Assembly (NCBI GenBank): GCA_041752115.1
Contig: JBGSHS010000361.1
Location: 12,411-76,410 of the forward strand
Length of the DNA: 64,000 nucleotides
Reading direction: 5' to 3'
DNA from: JAJRVM01 sp041752115
GTDB taxonomy: Bacteria; Planctomycetota; Planctomycetia; Pirellulales; Pirellulaceae
The notes beneath the pieces are model-generated. The model did no database searches and was not told the origin of the DNA. It saw only the letters and a program-made list of their open reading frames with translations. This document shows, piece by piece, positions 18,782 through 27,647 of the stretch. The position numbers and the translations under genes were made by a program. Numbering within the stretch: position 1 is the first letter of the stretch; each line of letters starts with the position of its first letter.

Positions 18782-20497
18782 ATGGCGGATGAACAGAATC
18801 CAGTCCTGGTGCTGGGAGCGGGAATCAATGGCGTGGCCATTGCGCGCGAGTTACTGCTCAACGGACTCTCGGTCTGCCTGGTGGATCGAGGGGATATTGC
18901 CCAGGGTACTACAGCTTACTCTTCGCGATTGATTCACGGTGGGCTGCGGTATCTTGAGTACGGCGACTTTCAACTGGTCCGCGAGTCGCTCGCCGAGCGC
19001 GAGCGATTGCTGCGACTGGCTCCCCAGTTCGTCAAGCCGCTGCGTCTGTTCATACCCATTGAGCGACGCATCTCCGGAACGTGGCCTGCCATCCGCAAGT
19101 TCGTTGGCTGGCCTTTGCCCGAGCTCGGCGTGCCGGCGTCGCGCGGGTCTTGGCTGGTTAAGCTCGGCCTGCAACTCTATGGCTGGTGCGCTGGTTCCAC
19201 TTCATTGCCGCGGCACCAGGTTCGTCAGTTAGCCCGGTCGGATCTGCTTCCCGTCGATCGCGGTCGCTTCCGTTGGCTCGGCTCCTATTACGACGCCCAG
19301 ATTCTGTTTCCCGAGCGGTTTGTGGTGGCCATGCTGCAAGACGCTCGGCAATTGGCTCGCGATCAATCGTTGACACTCGACGTCTTCACGTATCATGTAG
19401 CCAGTCGCAGGGGAGACCGCATTGCGCTGCAGCCAACGGATACAGCGGTCGAACCAAATGTGACGTCCTCCACGCCGTCGGTCACTGCCTCCCTCACTCC
19501 GTCGGCGATTATTAATGCCACGGGAGCTTGGGTGGATCAGACACTTGCCCGTCTGCAGGTGGAGAGCCCGCGGCTGATCGGAGGAACCAAAGGAAGTCAT
19601 TTCCTGACCCGCCATCCGATCTTGCGCGAAGCCCTTTCGGGGAGCGGAGTTTATGCAGAAGCGCAGGACGGTCGTCCGGTCTTTCTGTTGCCCTTTGGAC
19701 CATTCTCCCTGATCGGTACGACCGACCTGCCGTACGCCGAATCACCGGAATCGGCAGTTGCCACCGAAAAAGAACTGAGCTATCTGCGGCAAGCGGTGCG
19801 GGATGTCTTTCCCGATATCCAGTTGACGCCGGATGATATCGTATTGCATTACAGCGGCGTGCGCCCGCTGCCTCACATGTCTCCCACGACGCCGGCTGCG
19901 ATTTCCCGGCGGCACTTGCTCCACGAGCATCGTGACGGCCCTGTCCCCTTCATCTCCATCGTGGGAGGCAAGTTGACGACATGCCGCTCGTTGGCCGAGG
20001 AGACGGCCAAGCTCGTCCTGACAAGACTCGGCCAAGGGGTGCGAGCAACTTCGCGCGATCGCATCATTCCAGGAGGCGAACGCTATCCGGCATCGGAGCA
20101 GGAAGTGGAGGCCGTGCAGCAGGAGATGGCTCGTGACCTGGATGTCTCCACAACTCAGGTCGCTGCCGTCTGGCAACTCTGTGGAACCGATACGCGGTCT
20201 CTGCTCGCCGCGCTGTTCGAGGGCCTGGATTCGCCGCTGCGAAGGGAGTGTCTGGCTGGCACCGATCTGCCGATTCCCTTTGTGCGCCATGTGATTCGCG
20301 ACCAGTGGTGCTGTCGGTTGTCGGACCTCGTGGAACGTCGCTTGATGCTCCTCTTTGCCCCTGGACTTTCCCTCCAATCGCTCCTGAAACTCGGGGAACT
20401 GATGGCCCAGGAAGGAAAAATCGCCGTGCCACAGATCGACCAGGAAGTCAGAACATGTGCCCACCGATTGCGCAGCCATTTCGGACGTTCACTATGA
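18782..20497 (+). CDS. glpD: FAD-dependent glycerol-3-phosphate dehydrogenase
   Basis: 571 residues; GGAG seven bases before the ATG. The N-terminal dinucleotide fold LVLGAGINGVAIARELLLNG with VDRGDIAQGTTAYSSRLIHGG is the classic GlpD/GlpA signature. RYLEYGDFQLVRESL, the KGSHF region, SLIGTTDLPY and GGKLTTCRSLAEETAK follow as in the family, and the C-terminal helical domain (about 400-570) is present. The enzyme oxidises sn-glycerol-3-phosphate to dihydroxyacetone phosphate at the cytoplasmic membrane and feeds electrons to quinone. Length is normal. The aminotransferase upstream gives no functional clue. Confidence 0.92.
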   Translation: MADEQNPVLVLGAGINGVAIARELLLNGLSVCLVDRGDIAQGTTAYSSRLIHGGLRYLEYGDFQLVRESLAERERLLRLAPQFVKPLRLFIPIERRISGTWPAIRKFVGWPLPELGVPASRGSWLVKLGLQLYGWCAGSTSLPRHQVRQLARSDLLPVDRGRFRWLGSYYDAQILFPERFVVAMLQDARQLARDQSLTLDVFTYHVASRRGDRIALQPTDTAVEPNVTSSTPSVTASLTPSAIINATGAWVDQTLARLQVESPRLIGGTKGSHFLTRHPILREALSGSGVYAEAQDGRPVFLLPFGPFSLIGTTDLPYAESPESAVATEKELSYLRQAVRDVFPDIQLTPDDIVLHYSGVRPLPHMSPTTPAAISRRHLLHEHRDGPVPFISIVGGKLTTCRSLAEETAKLVLTRLGQGVRATSRDRIIPGGERYPASEQEVEAVQQEMARDLDVSTTQVAAVWQLCGTDTRSLLAALFEGLDSPLRRECLAGTDLPIPFVRHVIRDQWCCRLSDLVERRLMLLFAPGLSLQSLLKLGELMAQEGKIAVPQIDQEVRTCAHRLRSHFGRSL

Positions 20498-20975
20498 GCT
20501 CGTGCTGGACTCGCTGTGCCAGATCCGGAGAACGCCGCACCGGATGCCCTCGCGTTGCTCAGGTGGAATTGTCCCACCTCGCGAGTTGCAATTGCTCGAG
20601 ATCCCGATACAAAGTCTACGCTCAGCGCGTCAGCGGCTCCGCCTGCGACGGACGATCCTGCCGGTGAAGCACCGCTGTTGAGCCCACCGCGCGGCGATCC
20701 AGTTGAATCCCTCTTCAGCGGGAGCCGGGTGTTGCAAGACGCCGAAGCAGGGGGCGGCGATGCTTGTATCGCGGCATGAAAGCCCTGGGACGCGCCTGGC
20801 GGAGACTGCTGGTTCGACCCTAGACGGCGGGTGAGATGATGTCAGCTCCCAGCGCATCGTGGGAAGAACAGGGTTCAGGCTGTTCTGTTTCTCGAGGACT
20901 GGGTTTCTAAAGGACAGGGTCGCGGCGCGTGCCGCGCCGGCGTTTGCAGTGGTTGCAACAAGAGAAAGGTGCGTG
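20498..20975. other. Intergenic region, no convincing gene
   Basis: About 480 bases between glpD and the small cytochrome gene. A Pro/Ala-rich plus-strand frame (about 20516-20779) starts with GTG without a good ribosome site, and I do not accept it. GTCGCGGCGCGTGCCGCGCC near 20929 is self-complementary in part. Confidence 0.4.
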
Positions 20976-21347
20976 ATGAAAAAGAATTGCGGACTGTTCA
21001 GTTGCTTGATGGTGGCACTGGTGATGGGTTCGATGGTGGTGCGAGCGGACGAAGGCGAGGCGACGCCCAAACACAACACGAAGGATGTGATGGAGAAGGC
21101 TCACAAGGCCGGCCTGTTGAAAAAAGTCGTGGCCGGAGAAGCATCGCAAGAAGAGAAACTGGCACTGCTCGACTTGTACGTCAGTCTGGCCGAGAATAAG
21201 CCAGCCAAAGGAACGCCTGAGAGCTGGAACGAGAAGACGAAGGCGATTGTGATTGCGGCAGCGAAAGTTGCTGTGGGACGAAGTGACGGGTCCGATTTGC
21301 TGAAGCAGGCGACCAACTGCGCTGCCTGCCACGGTGATCATAAGTAG
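20976..21347 (+). CDS. Small exported cytochrome c'-like protein
   Basis: ATG 20976 follows GAGAAAGG; 123 residues. Residues 1-24 form a signal peptide (cleavage near VRA-DEG). The mature part is about 100 residues of charged helices. The single haem motif CAACH is at residues 115-119, only four residues from the C-terminus. Haem at the extreme C-terminus of a helical bundle is the layout of cytochrome c' and c556, not of class I cytochromes c. The protein would be periplasmic with a role in electron transfer or gas-ligand binding. Similar small proteins with a terminal CxxCH occur in planctomycetes. A hairpin terminator candidate follows. Confidence 0.7.
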   Translation: MKKNCGLFSCLMVALVMGSMVVRADEGEATPKHNTKDVMEKAHKAGLLKKVVAGEASQEEKLALLDLYVSLAENKPAKGTPESWNEKTKAIVIAAAKVAVGRSDGSDLLKQATNCAACHGDHK

Positions 21348-21413
21348 TCTGATCTCACCGGAATCCGAATTCACAATCTGATTGAATCTCTTGCACAATC
21401 GGGCAAACTCCCC

Positions 21414-21450
21414 ACGCCACCCGCGTCACATCGGTCGACGCAGGTGGCGT
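21414..21450 (+). terminator. Hairpin after the cytochrome gene
   Basis: ACGCCACCCGCGTC (21414-21427) pairs with GACGCAGGTGGCGT (21437-21450) with one mismatch around a nine-base loop. TCGTCGTTATCC follows. It lies 66 bases after the cytochrome stop codon. Confidence 0.5.
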
Positions 21451-21613
21451 TCGTCGTTATCCACCCAGAACAGTGGGACCCAGAACAGTGGCAGGTGAAC
21501 CTTGCCGGTCATACCGGTGTCCCAGCGATCTGAGCGTCTTGCATCAGTGACCGACGATCGTTTCGGCTGGTGAGGGCGTACAGGGGTCGGTTTCAGCAGC
21601 AGGAAGTGGTGAT

Positions 21614-22957
21614 ATGGTTCGTGCCGTCATCGGGATGTATCAACGGGCTTACGTCGGTTTGCCCCGTGAGATCTGGATGCTCTCGGGCGCTATCTTCGTC
21701 AATCGTTGCGGGACGATGGTGGTTCCGTTCTTCACACTGTATCTGACCAGCCAACTCGGGTATCAAGAGGCGGCTGCCGGCTGGCTCTTGAGCGCCTACG
21801 GGCTTGGATCGGTTGTCGGAACCTACGTGGGTGGACGATTGACGAGCCGACTGGGCGCGGTCAGGCTTCAGATTGTCTTTCTGTTGATGGGTGTCCCTGC
21901 CTGCCTGATCGTTCCCTTGTTTCGCAGTTGGTGGAGTATTGCGGCCGCGGTATTCCTGCTGAGTTTTTTCACCGAAGGAGTGCGTCCTGCCAATGGCACG
22001 GCGGTGGCTCAATATGCGCCACCTCACGTGCGTGTGCGCGCGTTCGGTCTGCAGCGCATGGCGGCCAACCTGGGAATCTCGTTTGGCCCCGCGATCGGCG
22101 GAGTGCTGGCGACGTTCAGTTTCGCTTGGCTCTTTGCTGCCGATGCGTTGACCACGCTGTTGGGCGCCCTGACCCTGGTTTTTTTCTTCGGATTGCGCGG
22201 TGGGGCCGAGGAGGAGTCCACTCGGCACGCAGCTGGGGCCGAAGTGAGCGTGTCAGGTTCCCCGCTGCGCGATCATAACTTCGTCATCTTTATCGTATTG
22301 ATCCTCATATCGTCCATTGTGTTCTTTCAGTTTCACGTGACCTATCCGCTGTTTCTCACGCAGCACTACGGGCTCACGAAACCACAGATCGGACTGATTT
22401 ACGCGGTCAACACGCTGGTGATCGTAGCGTTTGAGATGCTGCTGCTTAATATGCTGCGTCGCTGGCCGCTGATTCCGGTGATTGGCTGCGGAGCTCTTCT
22501 GAGCTGTGTGGGGTTCGGCATGCTGCCGTTTGGCCAGTCGTTCGTCTACTGCGTTCTCTCCATGCTGGTAATCACGTTGGGTGAGATGCTCTGGATGCCA
22601 TTGGCGTCAGGTTGGGTAGCTCATCGCAGTGATCGAGGAGAGCGGGGCATGTACATGGGGTGGTACACGATGACGTTTTCTTTAGCCACGATCATCTCAC
22701 CGATGATGGGAGGGGCGATCTTCCAATGGGACCGTAATCTGGTCTGGTATCTGAGTCTCGTAACTGGGAGCGTCGTCGGCTGTGGGTTCTACTGGCTGCA
22801 CGGTCGGCTTGCGCGCGAGTTGTCACCGGCGGTCGTGGATGGGGAAACCGCCACCGTTACGACAGACCAGGAACGTCTGTCGGCGAGCCCACTTTCCGCT
22901 CTGCTTCCGACCCGGCTCTCCGCGAGCCGGCGACACGTCGATCGGTCCGCATATTGA
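21614..22957 (+). CDS. MFS transporter
   Basis: 447 residues; AGGAAGTGGTGAT precedes the ATG. Twelve hydrophobic segments can be traced, with the MFS loop 2-3 motif recognisable as GGRLTSRLGAVRLQ (around residue 75) and a central loop (GLRGGAEEESTRHAAGAEVS, near 195-215) dividing two six-helix halves. The opening VNRCGTMVVPFFTLYLTSQLG resembles the DHA1/MdtH- or YdeE-like multidrug and small-molecule exporters. The C-terminal tail (about 410-447) is polar. The substrate is not predictable. Monocistronic. Confidence 0.85.
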   Translation: MVRAVIGMYQRAYVGLPREIWMLSGAIFVNRCGTMVVPFFTLYLTSQLGYQEAAAGWLLSAYGLGSVVGTYVGGRLTSRLGAVRLQIVFLLMGVPACLIVPLFRSWWSIAAAVFLLSFFTEGVRPANGTAVAQYAPPHVRVRAFGLQRMAANLGISFGPAIGGVLATFSFAWLFAADALTTLLGALTLVFFFGLRGGAEEESTRHAAGAEVSVSGSPLRDHNFVIFIVLILISSIVFFQFHVTYPLFLTQHYGLTKPQIGLIYAVNTLVIVAFEMLLLNMLRRWPLIPVIGCGALLSCVGFGMLPFGQSFVYCVLSMLVITLGEMLWMPLASGWVAHRSDRGERGMYMGWYTMTFSLATIISPMMGGAIFQWDRNLVWYLSLVTGSVVGCGFYWLHGRLARELSPAVVDGETATVTTDQERLSASPLSALLPTRLSASRRHVDRSAY

Positions 22958-23423
22958 CGCGGATTGGCCCTGCAACCTATAGTGCCCAACAGCTGGACGG
23001 GTTGCTTAAGGTCGGAGAACATGTCCAGCGCTACTGTGAATTTGAGGGGGGCACCGGGGTGCGGATCTCGGGGTTCCGAGGGCTGCAAATCTGGAAGCAA
23101 TTGCCCGGTGTTATTCGGGCGAGCGTTGCGGATGTGTCAGGAAGAGGGCTAACCCGCCCCGGCAATGCCACTGTATCGTACGAATCCCGGCATCGTGACG
23201 CCGGCCGCCGGTGCCCGGCTCACGGGAACGACAGTCGGGGTCATACGTCACGGCACCAGGTTGGTTTTTCGGAGCGTTAGCATGTGCGGCGCGCCCATGC
23301 TTCGATAGGCCAGCAGCGGGAACGCACTAACGGCGAGCAGATTTTCCGCGTGGCGGTGGGCACTGCCGCTAGAGACTCTTCCAGGCACGACCCGCGAGCA
23401 CCGCAGTGTAGGGAGCGAAGCGC
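22958..23423. other. Intergenic region, nothing recognised
   Basis: About 465 bases between the MFS gene and the metallopeptidase gene. One plus-strand frame is open for roughly 100 codons but lacks family features. The leader of the metallopeptidase (AGGGAGCGAAG before the ATG) is at the end. Confidence 0.4.
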
Positions 23424-24284
23424 ATGCGATGGCAAGGCCGAAAACAGAGCGAGAACGTGGAGGATCGCCGGGGAATGCCGGTGGGGCGGATGGCGGTGGG
23501 GGGTGGGCTGGGCACCCTGATTCTGGCAGTCGTTATCATGCTCTTAGGCGGGGATCCGCGGCCGCTGCTGCAACAGGCGGGGCAACCACAGGCTGGGCCG
23601 GCCGGCGCCGCAAAGGTCGATCCCCAGCAGGAACCGTTAAAGGAGTTTGTTTCGGTTGTTCTGCAGGATACTGAGGATGTGTGGACGGCGTTGTTTCGGG
23701 ACCAGGCCCGACAGGCATATCGTGAACCGAAACTCGTGCTCTTCACGGATCAGGTGGAATCGGCGTGCGGTTTCGCCAGTGCTGCCATGGGGCCCTTTTA
23801 TTGTCCGGCAGACGAAAGGGTCTATCTTGACCTGGCGTTCTGCGATGAACTGCGGAGCAAATTCGGGGCGCCCGGTGACTTTGCCGTGGCGTACGTACTT
23901 GCACACGAGGTTGGACATCACGTACAGAAGCAACTCGGTTTCACCGAACTGGTGGACTCGCGTCGTAGCCAAGTGGACCAGCGGGTGGCGAATCAGCTCT
24001 CCGTGCGACTGGAACTGCAGGCCGACTATCTCGCCGGTGTGTGGGCCCATCATGCACAAGCCATGAAGGACGTTCTGGAGCCCGGCGACGTCGAAGAAGC
24101 CTTACGTGCGGCCAGCGCCGTGGGAGATGATCGCCTGCAACGGCAAGCCCAAGGCTATATTGTTCCCGACTCGTTTACCCACGGCACCTCCGAACAACGC
24201 GCGCGATGGTTCGGTCAGGGATTTAAGACCGGCAGCCTCGCCGGAGCGAAACAGCTGTTTGAATTGCCCGAGGATGACCTTTGA
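23424..24284 (+). CDS. Neutral zinc metallopeptidase of the YpfJ family
   Basis: 286 residues. The N-terminal MRWQGRKQSENVEDRRG and the following single membrane segment (about residues 22-43) are the standard start of this family. A Pro/Gln/Ala linker leads to the catalytic domain, with the zinc-binding HEVGHH at 161-166 and a downstream acidic helix LELQADYLAGVWAHHA that supplies the third ligand. FYCPADERVYLDLAF precedes it as usual. The protein would be anchored in the cytoplasmic membrane with the peptidase outside. Physiological substrates are unknown for the whole family. The nearest downstream gene (rhodanese) is 209 bases away. Confidence 0.92.
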   Translation: MRWQGRKQSENVEDRRGMPVGRMAVGGGLGTLILAVVIMLLGGDPRPLLQQAGQPQAGPAGAAKVDPQQEPLKEFVSVVLQDTEDVWTALFRDQARQAYREPKLVLFTDQVESACGFASAAMGPFYCPADERVYLDLAFCDELRSKFGAPGDFAVAYVLAHEVGHHVQKQLGFTELVDSRRSQVDQRVANQLSVRLELQADYLAGVWAHHAQAMKDVLEPGDVEEALRAASAVGDDRLQRQAQGYIVPDSFTHGTSEQRARWFGQGFKTGSLAGAKQLFELPEDDL

Positions 24285-24493
24285 ATCCCGAAAGCTGCTC
24301 TTGAAAATCCAGACCGCACAGCATTAAATCCTCATACCTCGGTGGGTGAATTTCCCATTTTGCTCTTCCGCGGCTTGGGCTACGCTAGACATCTTCACGG
24401 TTCGCCGATATCGGCTGTGTTCGAGTTCTCACGATCGGCTCTCGGTTAGTGAGGGGAAACGTCGATTTCTGCGACGTCCGACGAGGATGCGTC

Positions 24494-24826
24494 ATGACAG
24501 CCAAAGAAGTGGCAGCAGTTACCGCTCTCCAGCTTGCCCAACAGCTTCGTACTCCCGAACCCCCGCAATTGCTCGATTGTCGTGAATCCCACGAGTGGGA
24601 GTACTGTCGCATCGACGGGGCTCGGCACATTCCCATGCAGCAAGTACCGGCACGTATCGGCGAAATCGACGCCTCGCGACCGCTTGTCGTCTATTGCCAT
24701 CACGGACTTCGCTCGCAAGTCATCGCCGAATTCCTGGCACGAAAAGGCCTGCCAAAGGTCGCCAACCTCGCCGGCGGTATTGATGCCTGGTCATGCCAGG
24801 TGGACCACCGGGTGCCGCGTTACTGA
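24494..24826 (+). CDS. Single-domain rhodanese
   Basis: ATG 24494 has GAGGATGCGTC directly upstream; 110 residues, one rhodanese domain. The motif LLDCRESHEWEYCRIDGARHIPM and the active-site loop YCHHGLRS with the persulfide-forming Cys are present, followed by NLAGGIDAW. It is similar to GlpE/PspE-sized sulfurtransferases but has no signal peptide, so it should be cytosolic and move sulfane sulfur to an unknown acceptor. Its stop lies one base from the stop of the convergent CotH-type gene. Confidence 0.9.
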   Translation: MTAKEVAAVTALQLAQQLRTPEPPQLLDCRESHEWEYCRIDGARHIPMQQVPARIGEIDASRPLVVYCHHGLRSQVIAEFLARKGLPKVANLAGGIDAWSCQVDHRVPRY

Positions 24827-24827
24827 C

Positions 24828-26795
24828 CTAGTGGATCTGCGCTGAGCTTTCCCGGACCTTGGCCAATTCCCGATCGATTGCGTTGAGCAGATAATCGCGC
24901 CGCTGCTGGAGAAACGTCTTCAGGCTTCCAGCCTCACCATCGGTGGCGTTCAGGAACGCTTCGGCCGATGACAGTTTACGAGTATCGGCCGTGACTTCGT
25001 TCTCAATCAACGCTCGATATTGCGCTATGACCGGGGCAAGCTTGTTCCAGTCGAGCGCCGATTCCGCCAGGGTCTGCAAGTTCTGTAGATATCTCTCGCG
25101 CAGGGCGGGCACTGCCAAGAGTCTGCTGCGGAGCGGTTTTCCTGGATCATCAAGGGCGACCAATGGATCGAGTTCAGTGCCGCCGCCGCCAACTCCCCCA
25201 CCTCCTGGACCACGCCGCCGTCCACCTCCGAAGCCGCCACCCGGTCCGCCAGGACCGAAACCGCCACCCGGTCCGCCAGGACCGAAACTGCCACCTGGTC
25301 CGCCAGGACCGAAGTCGGGAGGACCGAAGCCGCCCGATCCGTGGAACGCTTCGTTCATATCATGTGGTACCACGTGGAAGACTCCGCCCTGGTCGCAGAA
25401 CAGACTATAGTCGCTTGCGCGTGTCCAATAGCCGTCACTGTTGACAAGTGCCACGTCAATGGCCAGGAACCACAGTACTCGCTCGACATCCAGTATGGGC
25501 GTGACGGTTTCTTCCAACTGATCAAAGGGAGTCTCGTTGAGAGTGCGGCAGAGCTTGATCAATTCGTGCCACGACTTGTCATCGTCTTTGGATTTGATCT
25601 CGAATCGGCGGCGGTAGTCGTCGATATTCTCGCCCAGGTATCGCAGGCCGCCATCCGCGCCGGGACTGCCCGAAGCTTTCCATCGAGGCCCTTTGGAGCT
25701 ACCGAAATTCTCTACCAAGAACTCCTTGTTGAACTGCTGCACGTTGGCGAAGATACCCCAGCTCTCGCCATTGATTACGACCTTGACGAAGTTCGCTTGT
25801 GGCGCGGGTATATATTGGCGAGCGATATGCGAGTACAGTACGGCGCTCATGAGCGATGGATCGCCCGCACAATTCAGTAAGTTCAGCGTCTTATAGCCAT
25901 AGAGCCGCTGCTTGGCATCGGCCAGATCGAGGGAGATATTGAGAGATCGTTTGTAGCCTTCAGGCACCATGGCGTACGACGACATGCCACGGTAACGAAT
26001 ACCCACGTTGGAATAGGTCTTGCCGTCGACCAGTAGCGTGGCAGGGACGTCCACGTCCGTACTCTTGAATTGAGCCAGCTCGGATTCCCATTCGTCATCT
26101 TCGAAATTGATGAACAGGGTGCGCAGGACGCTGGGGTCATACAGCGGCGATTCACCAGCCGAGGCGACATCAGCGGGAGATACACGCGGACCCGGCTGGG
26201 CCGCCTCACGCATGCCATGCCCTCCCGGACCTCCGGGCGGCCCGAAGTCGCGTCCGCCTCGACGCCCACCCCCTTGGCCTGTGCCGAGCGATTGCCGGGC
26301 AGCGATGCGTTCTTCCTTGTTGAGCCAGCCGTCGCCATTGCGATCGAATTGCTGGACGATCTTGCGCTGCTGTCCCATCGGCCCACCGGGCCCACCAAAG
26401 CCACCGGGCCCACCAAAGCCACCGGGACCGAAACCACCTCGACCCGGTCGGCCGGGAAACCCATTGATCAGAAGTCCCAGCTCTTCGGGGCTGAGGATTC
26501 CGTCGTGGTTTGTATCGAGCCCCTTAAGTGCTGCGGGAGCCGCCTTGATTTCTTGGACGGAAATCTCACCGTCACCGTCCTGGTCGAGTGATTGAATGAG
26601 TGGTGGGAGATTTGGCCGTGGCGTCATGCCCGGTTCTGGGAATTCTTCCTGAGGCATTGGCTGCGCCGGTCGATCCTGTTCGCCCGGGACCGCCTGTCTT
26701 CCGCGCTGAGGTGACTGAGACCAGACGCTTGACAGCGACATGCTCAGCAAGGACAGTACGATGATTGCCAGCCAGAGGATCGTGAACTTTCGCAT
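24828..26795 (-). CDS. CotH-family protein kinase-like protein with EF-hands
   Basis: 655 residues; AGGAG eight bases before the ATG. Signal peptide 1-26. Three EF-hand loops lie at 71-82 (DQDGDGEISVQE), 94-105 (DTNHDGILSPEE) and 151-162 (DRNGDGWLNKEE), separated by Gly/Pro-rich runs. Residues about 220-480 are the CotH domain: GIRYRGMSSY, KRSLNISLDL and, near the metal site, HVVPHDMNEAF. A long Gly/Pro/Phe repeat (about 485-550) and a helical C-terminus follow. CotH proteins are atypical secreted kinases that phosphorylate extracellular proteins. It is the last gene of an operon with VTC-like and DUF4956 genes. Kinase activity is inferred from the family; the second metal residue of the motif is Asn rather than Asp. 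Confidence 0.87.
   Translation of the reverse strand: MRKFTILWLAIIVLSLLSMSLSSVWSQSPQRGRQAVPGEQDRPAQPMPQEEFPEPGMTPRPNLPPLIQSLDQDGDGEISVQEIKAAPAALKGLDTNHDGILSPEELGLLINGFPGRPGRGGFGPGGFGGPGGFGGPGGPMGQQRKIVQQFDRNGDGWLNKEERIAARQSLGTGQGGGRRGGRDFGPPGGPGGHGMREAAQPGPRVSPADVASAGESPLYDPSVLRTLFINFEDDEWESELAQFKSTDVDVPATLLVDGKTYSNVGIRYRGMSSYAMVPEGYKRSLNISLDLADAKQRLYGYKTLNLLNCAGDPSLMSAVLYSHIARQYIPAPQANFVKVVINGESWGIFANVQQFNKEFLVENFGSSKGPRWKASGSPGADGGLRYLGENIDDYRRRFEIKSKDDDKSWHELIKLCRTLNETPFDQLEETVTPILDVERVLWFLAIDVALVNSDGYWTRASDYSLFCDQGGVFHVVPHDMNEAFHGSGGFGPPDFGPGGPGGSFGPGGPGGGFGPGGPGGGFGGGRRRGPGGGGVGGGGTELDPLVALDDPGKPLRSRLLAVPALRERYLQNLQTLAESALDWNKLAPVIAQYRALIENEVTADTRKLSSAEAFLNATDGEAGSLKTFLQQRRDYLLNAIDRELAKVRESSAQIH
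25234..25314 (-). repeat. Three tandem 27-bp coding repeats in the CotH-type gene
   Basis: Units at 25234-25260, 25261-25287 and 25288-25314; the first two are identical and the third differs at a few positions. They encode repeats of GPGGPGGGF type. A second 18-bp duplication lies at 26383-26418 (encoding FGGPGG). They are prone to slippage, so repeat number should vary between strains. Confidence 0.85.
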
Positions 26796-26865
26796 AACCG
26801 TGTTCTCCTGCGGACGGATTTCTTCGAACGCTGCGTGTTGGGAATACGCTCCAGGGACACCATGC

Positions 26866-27633
26866 TCAGATCATGTGTGGTATGAGCCCTAACAGCCGGC
26901 AGGCGTGGACATACTTGGAACAGCGCCCCACTCGCAGTGAGTATGGGTGCAGCAACTGTCGCAGCTCCGATTCCCGGCCGACCGGAGTCTTGCCTTCCAC
27001 AACGACGAGTTGACCGAGTCGCTGGGGAAACGTGGTCGATATATAGGCCTGGCCAGTCTGATCGTAGAACGCCAGGTGGTAGTCGAGTGTGATGCGCAGG
27101 CAACCGTCGTTCGACGCGAAGTGCTCGCGCTGATACTCGACCAGGGCAATCGGCTCGCTGCTGGCCAACAGAGCGGCCACATACTGCGGCGGCAGCGAAT
27201 CAAGCAGTCCATTAATGATCTGCCGATACGTCATCTCGATGAGGGGACACTCGCACTGCAAATGCAGACGGAACTTGCCAGTTACACGATTGTCTCGCCA
27301 CTTGATCTCCAAATAACAATCCCGCGTGGGCTGGAGCGAATCGTACCAGCGGAGTCGCACCTTATGACGTTTGCCAATCCCGTCCAGGTTGGCCCGGCAG
27401 GCCGAAAGACGAACATCATCAAAATAGATGCTGCGCACCGTCGAGATCGTCTCCTTGTATCTCAATCGGCGGCAGTTGACGTCCAGCAGGCTTCGGAGCT
27501 TTCCCAGGTCCGCTCCCGGAAGGTTGTACTTCACCTCCCGCCGCGCCGCCAGATCGACACGTGCGGTCTCCTGATCGAGCACGCGAAAGACCTTTCGCCG
27601 ATCCAGAACCTTGATGTAGGGATGGAGCAACAT
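26866..27633 (-). CDS. VTC-domain polyphosphate polymerase-like protein
   Basis: 255 residues. It is a CYTH-superfamily VTC domain covering almost the whole chain: RREVKYNLPGAD at about residue 31 (the ExK-type start), TVRSIYFDD, KVRLRWYDS, CYLEIKWRDNRVTGKFR with the basic tunnel residues, ALVEYQREHFASNDGCLRITLD, and QLVVVEGKT at the end. In yeast Vtc4 this tunnel makes polyphosphate from ATP. It has no membrane segment of its own; the neighbouring DUF4956 protein may supply the anchor. It begins 14 bases after the DUF4956 stop and is followed by the CotH-type gene after 70 bases. Catalysis is probable but not proven for bacterial members of this operon type. Confidence 0.88.
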   Translation of the reverse strand: MLLHPYIKVLDRRKVFRVLDQETARVDLAARREVKYNLPGADLGKLRSLLDVNCRRLRYKETISTVRSIYFDDVRLSACRANLDGIGKRHKVRLRWYDSLQPTRDCYLEIKWRDNRVTGKFRLHLQCECPLIEMTYRQIINGLLDSLPPQYVAALLASSEPIALVEYQREHFASNDGCLRITLDYHLAFYDQTGQAYISTTFPQRLGQLVVVEGKTPVGRESELRQLLHPYSLRVGRCSKYVHACRLLGLIPHMI

Positions 27634-27647
27634 AGCTAGTGGTCTGC

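Noticed and set aside
20516..20779. Plus-strand Pro/Ala-rich frame after glpD
   Set aside because: GTG start without a ribosome site and low-complexity translation; no family resemblance.
25234..25314. CRISPR-like regular repeats
   Set aside because: The units are directly tandem without spacers and encode a Gly/Pro/Phe repeat in the CotH-type protein.
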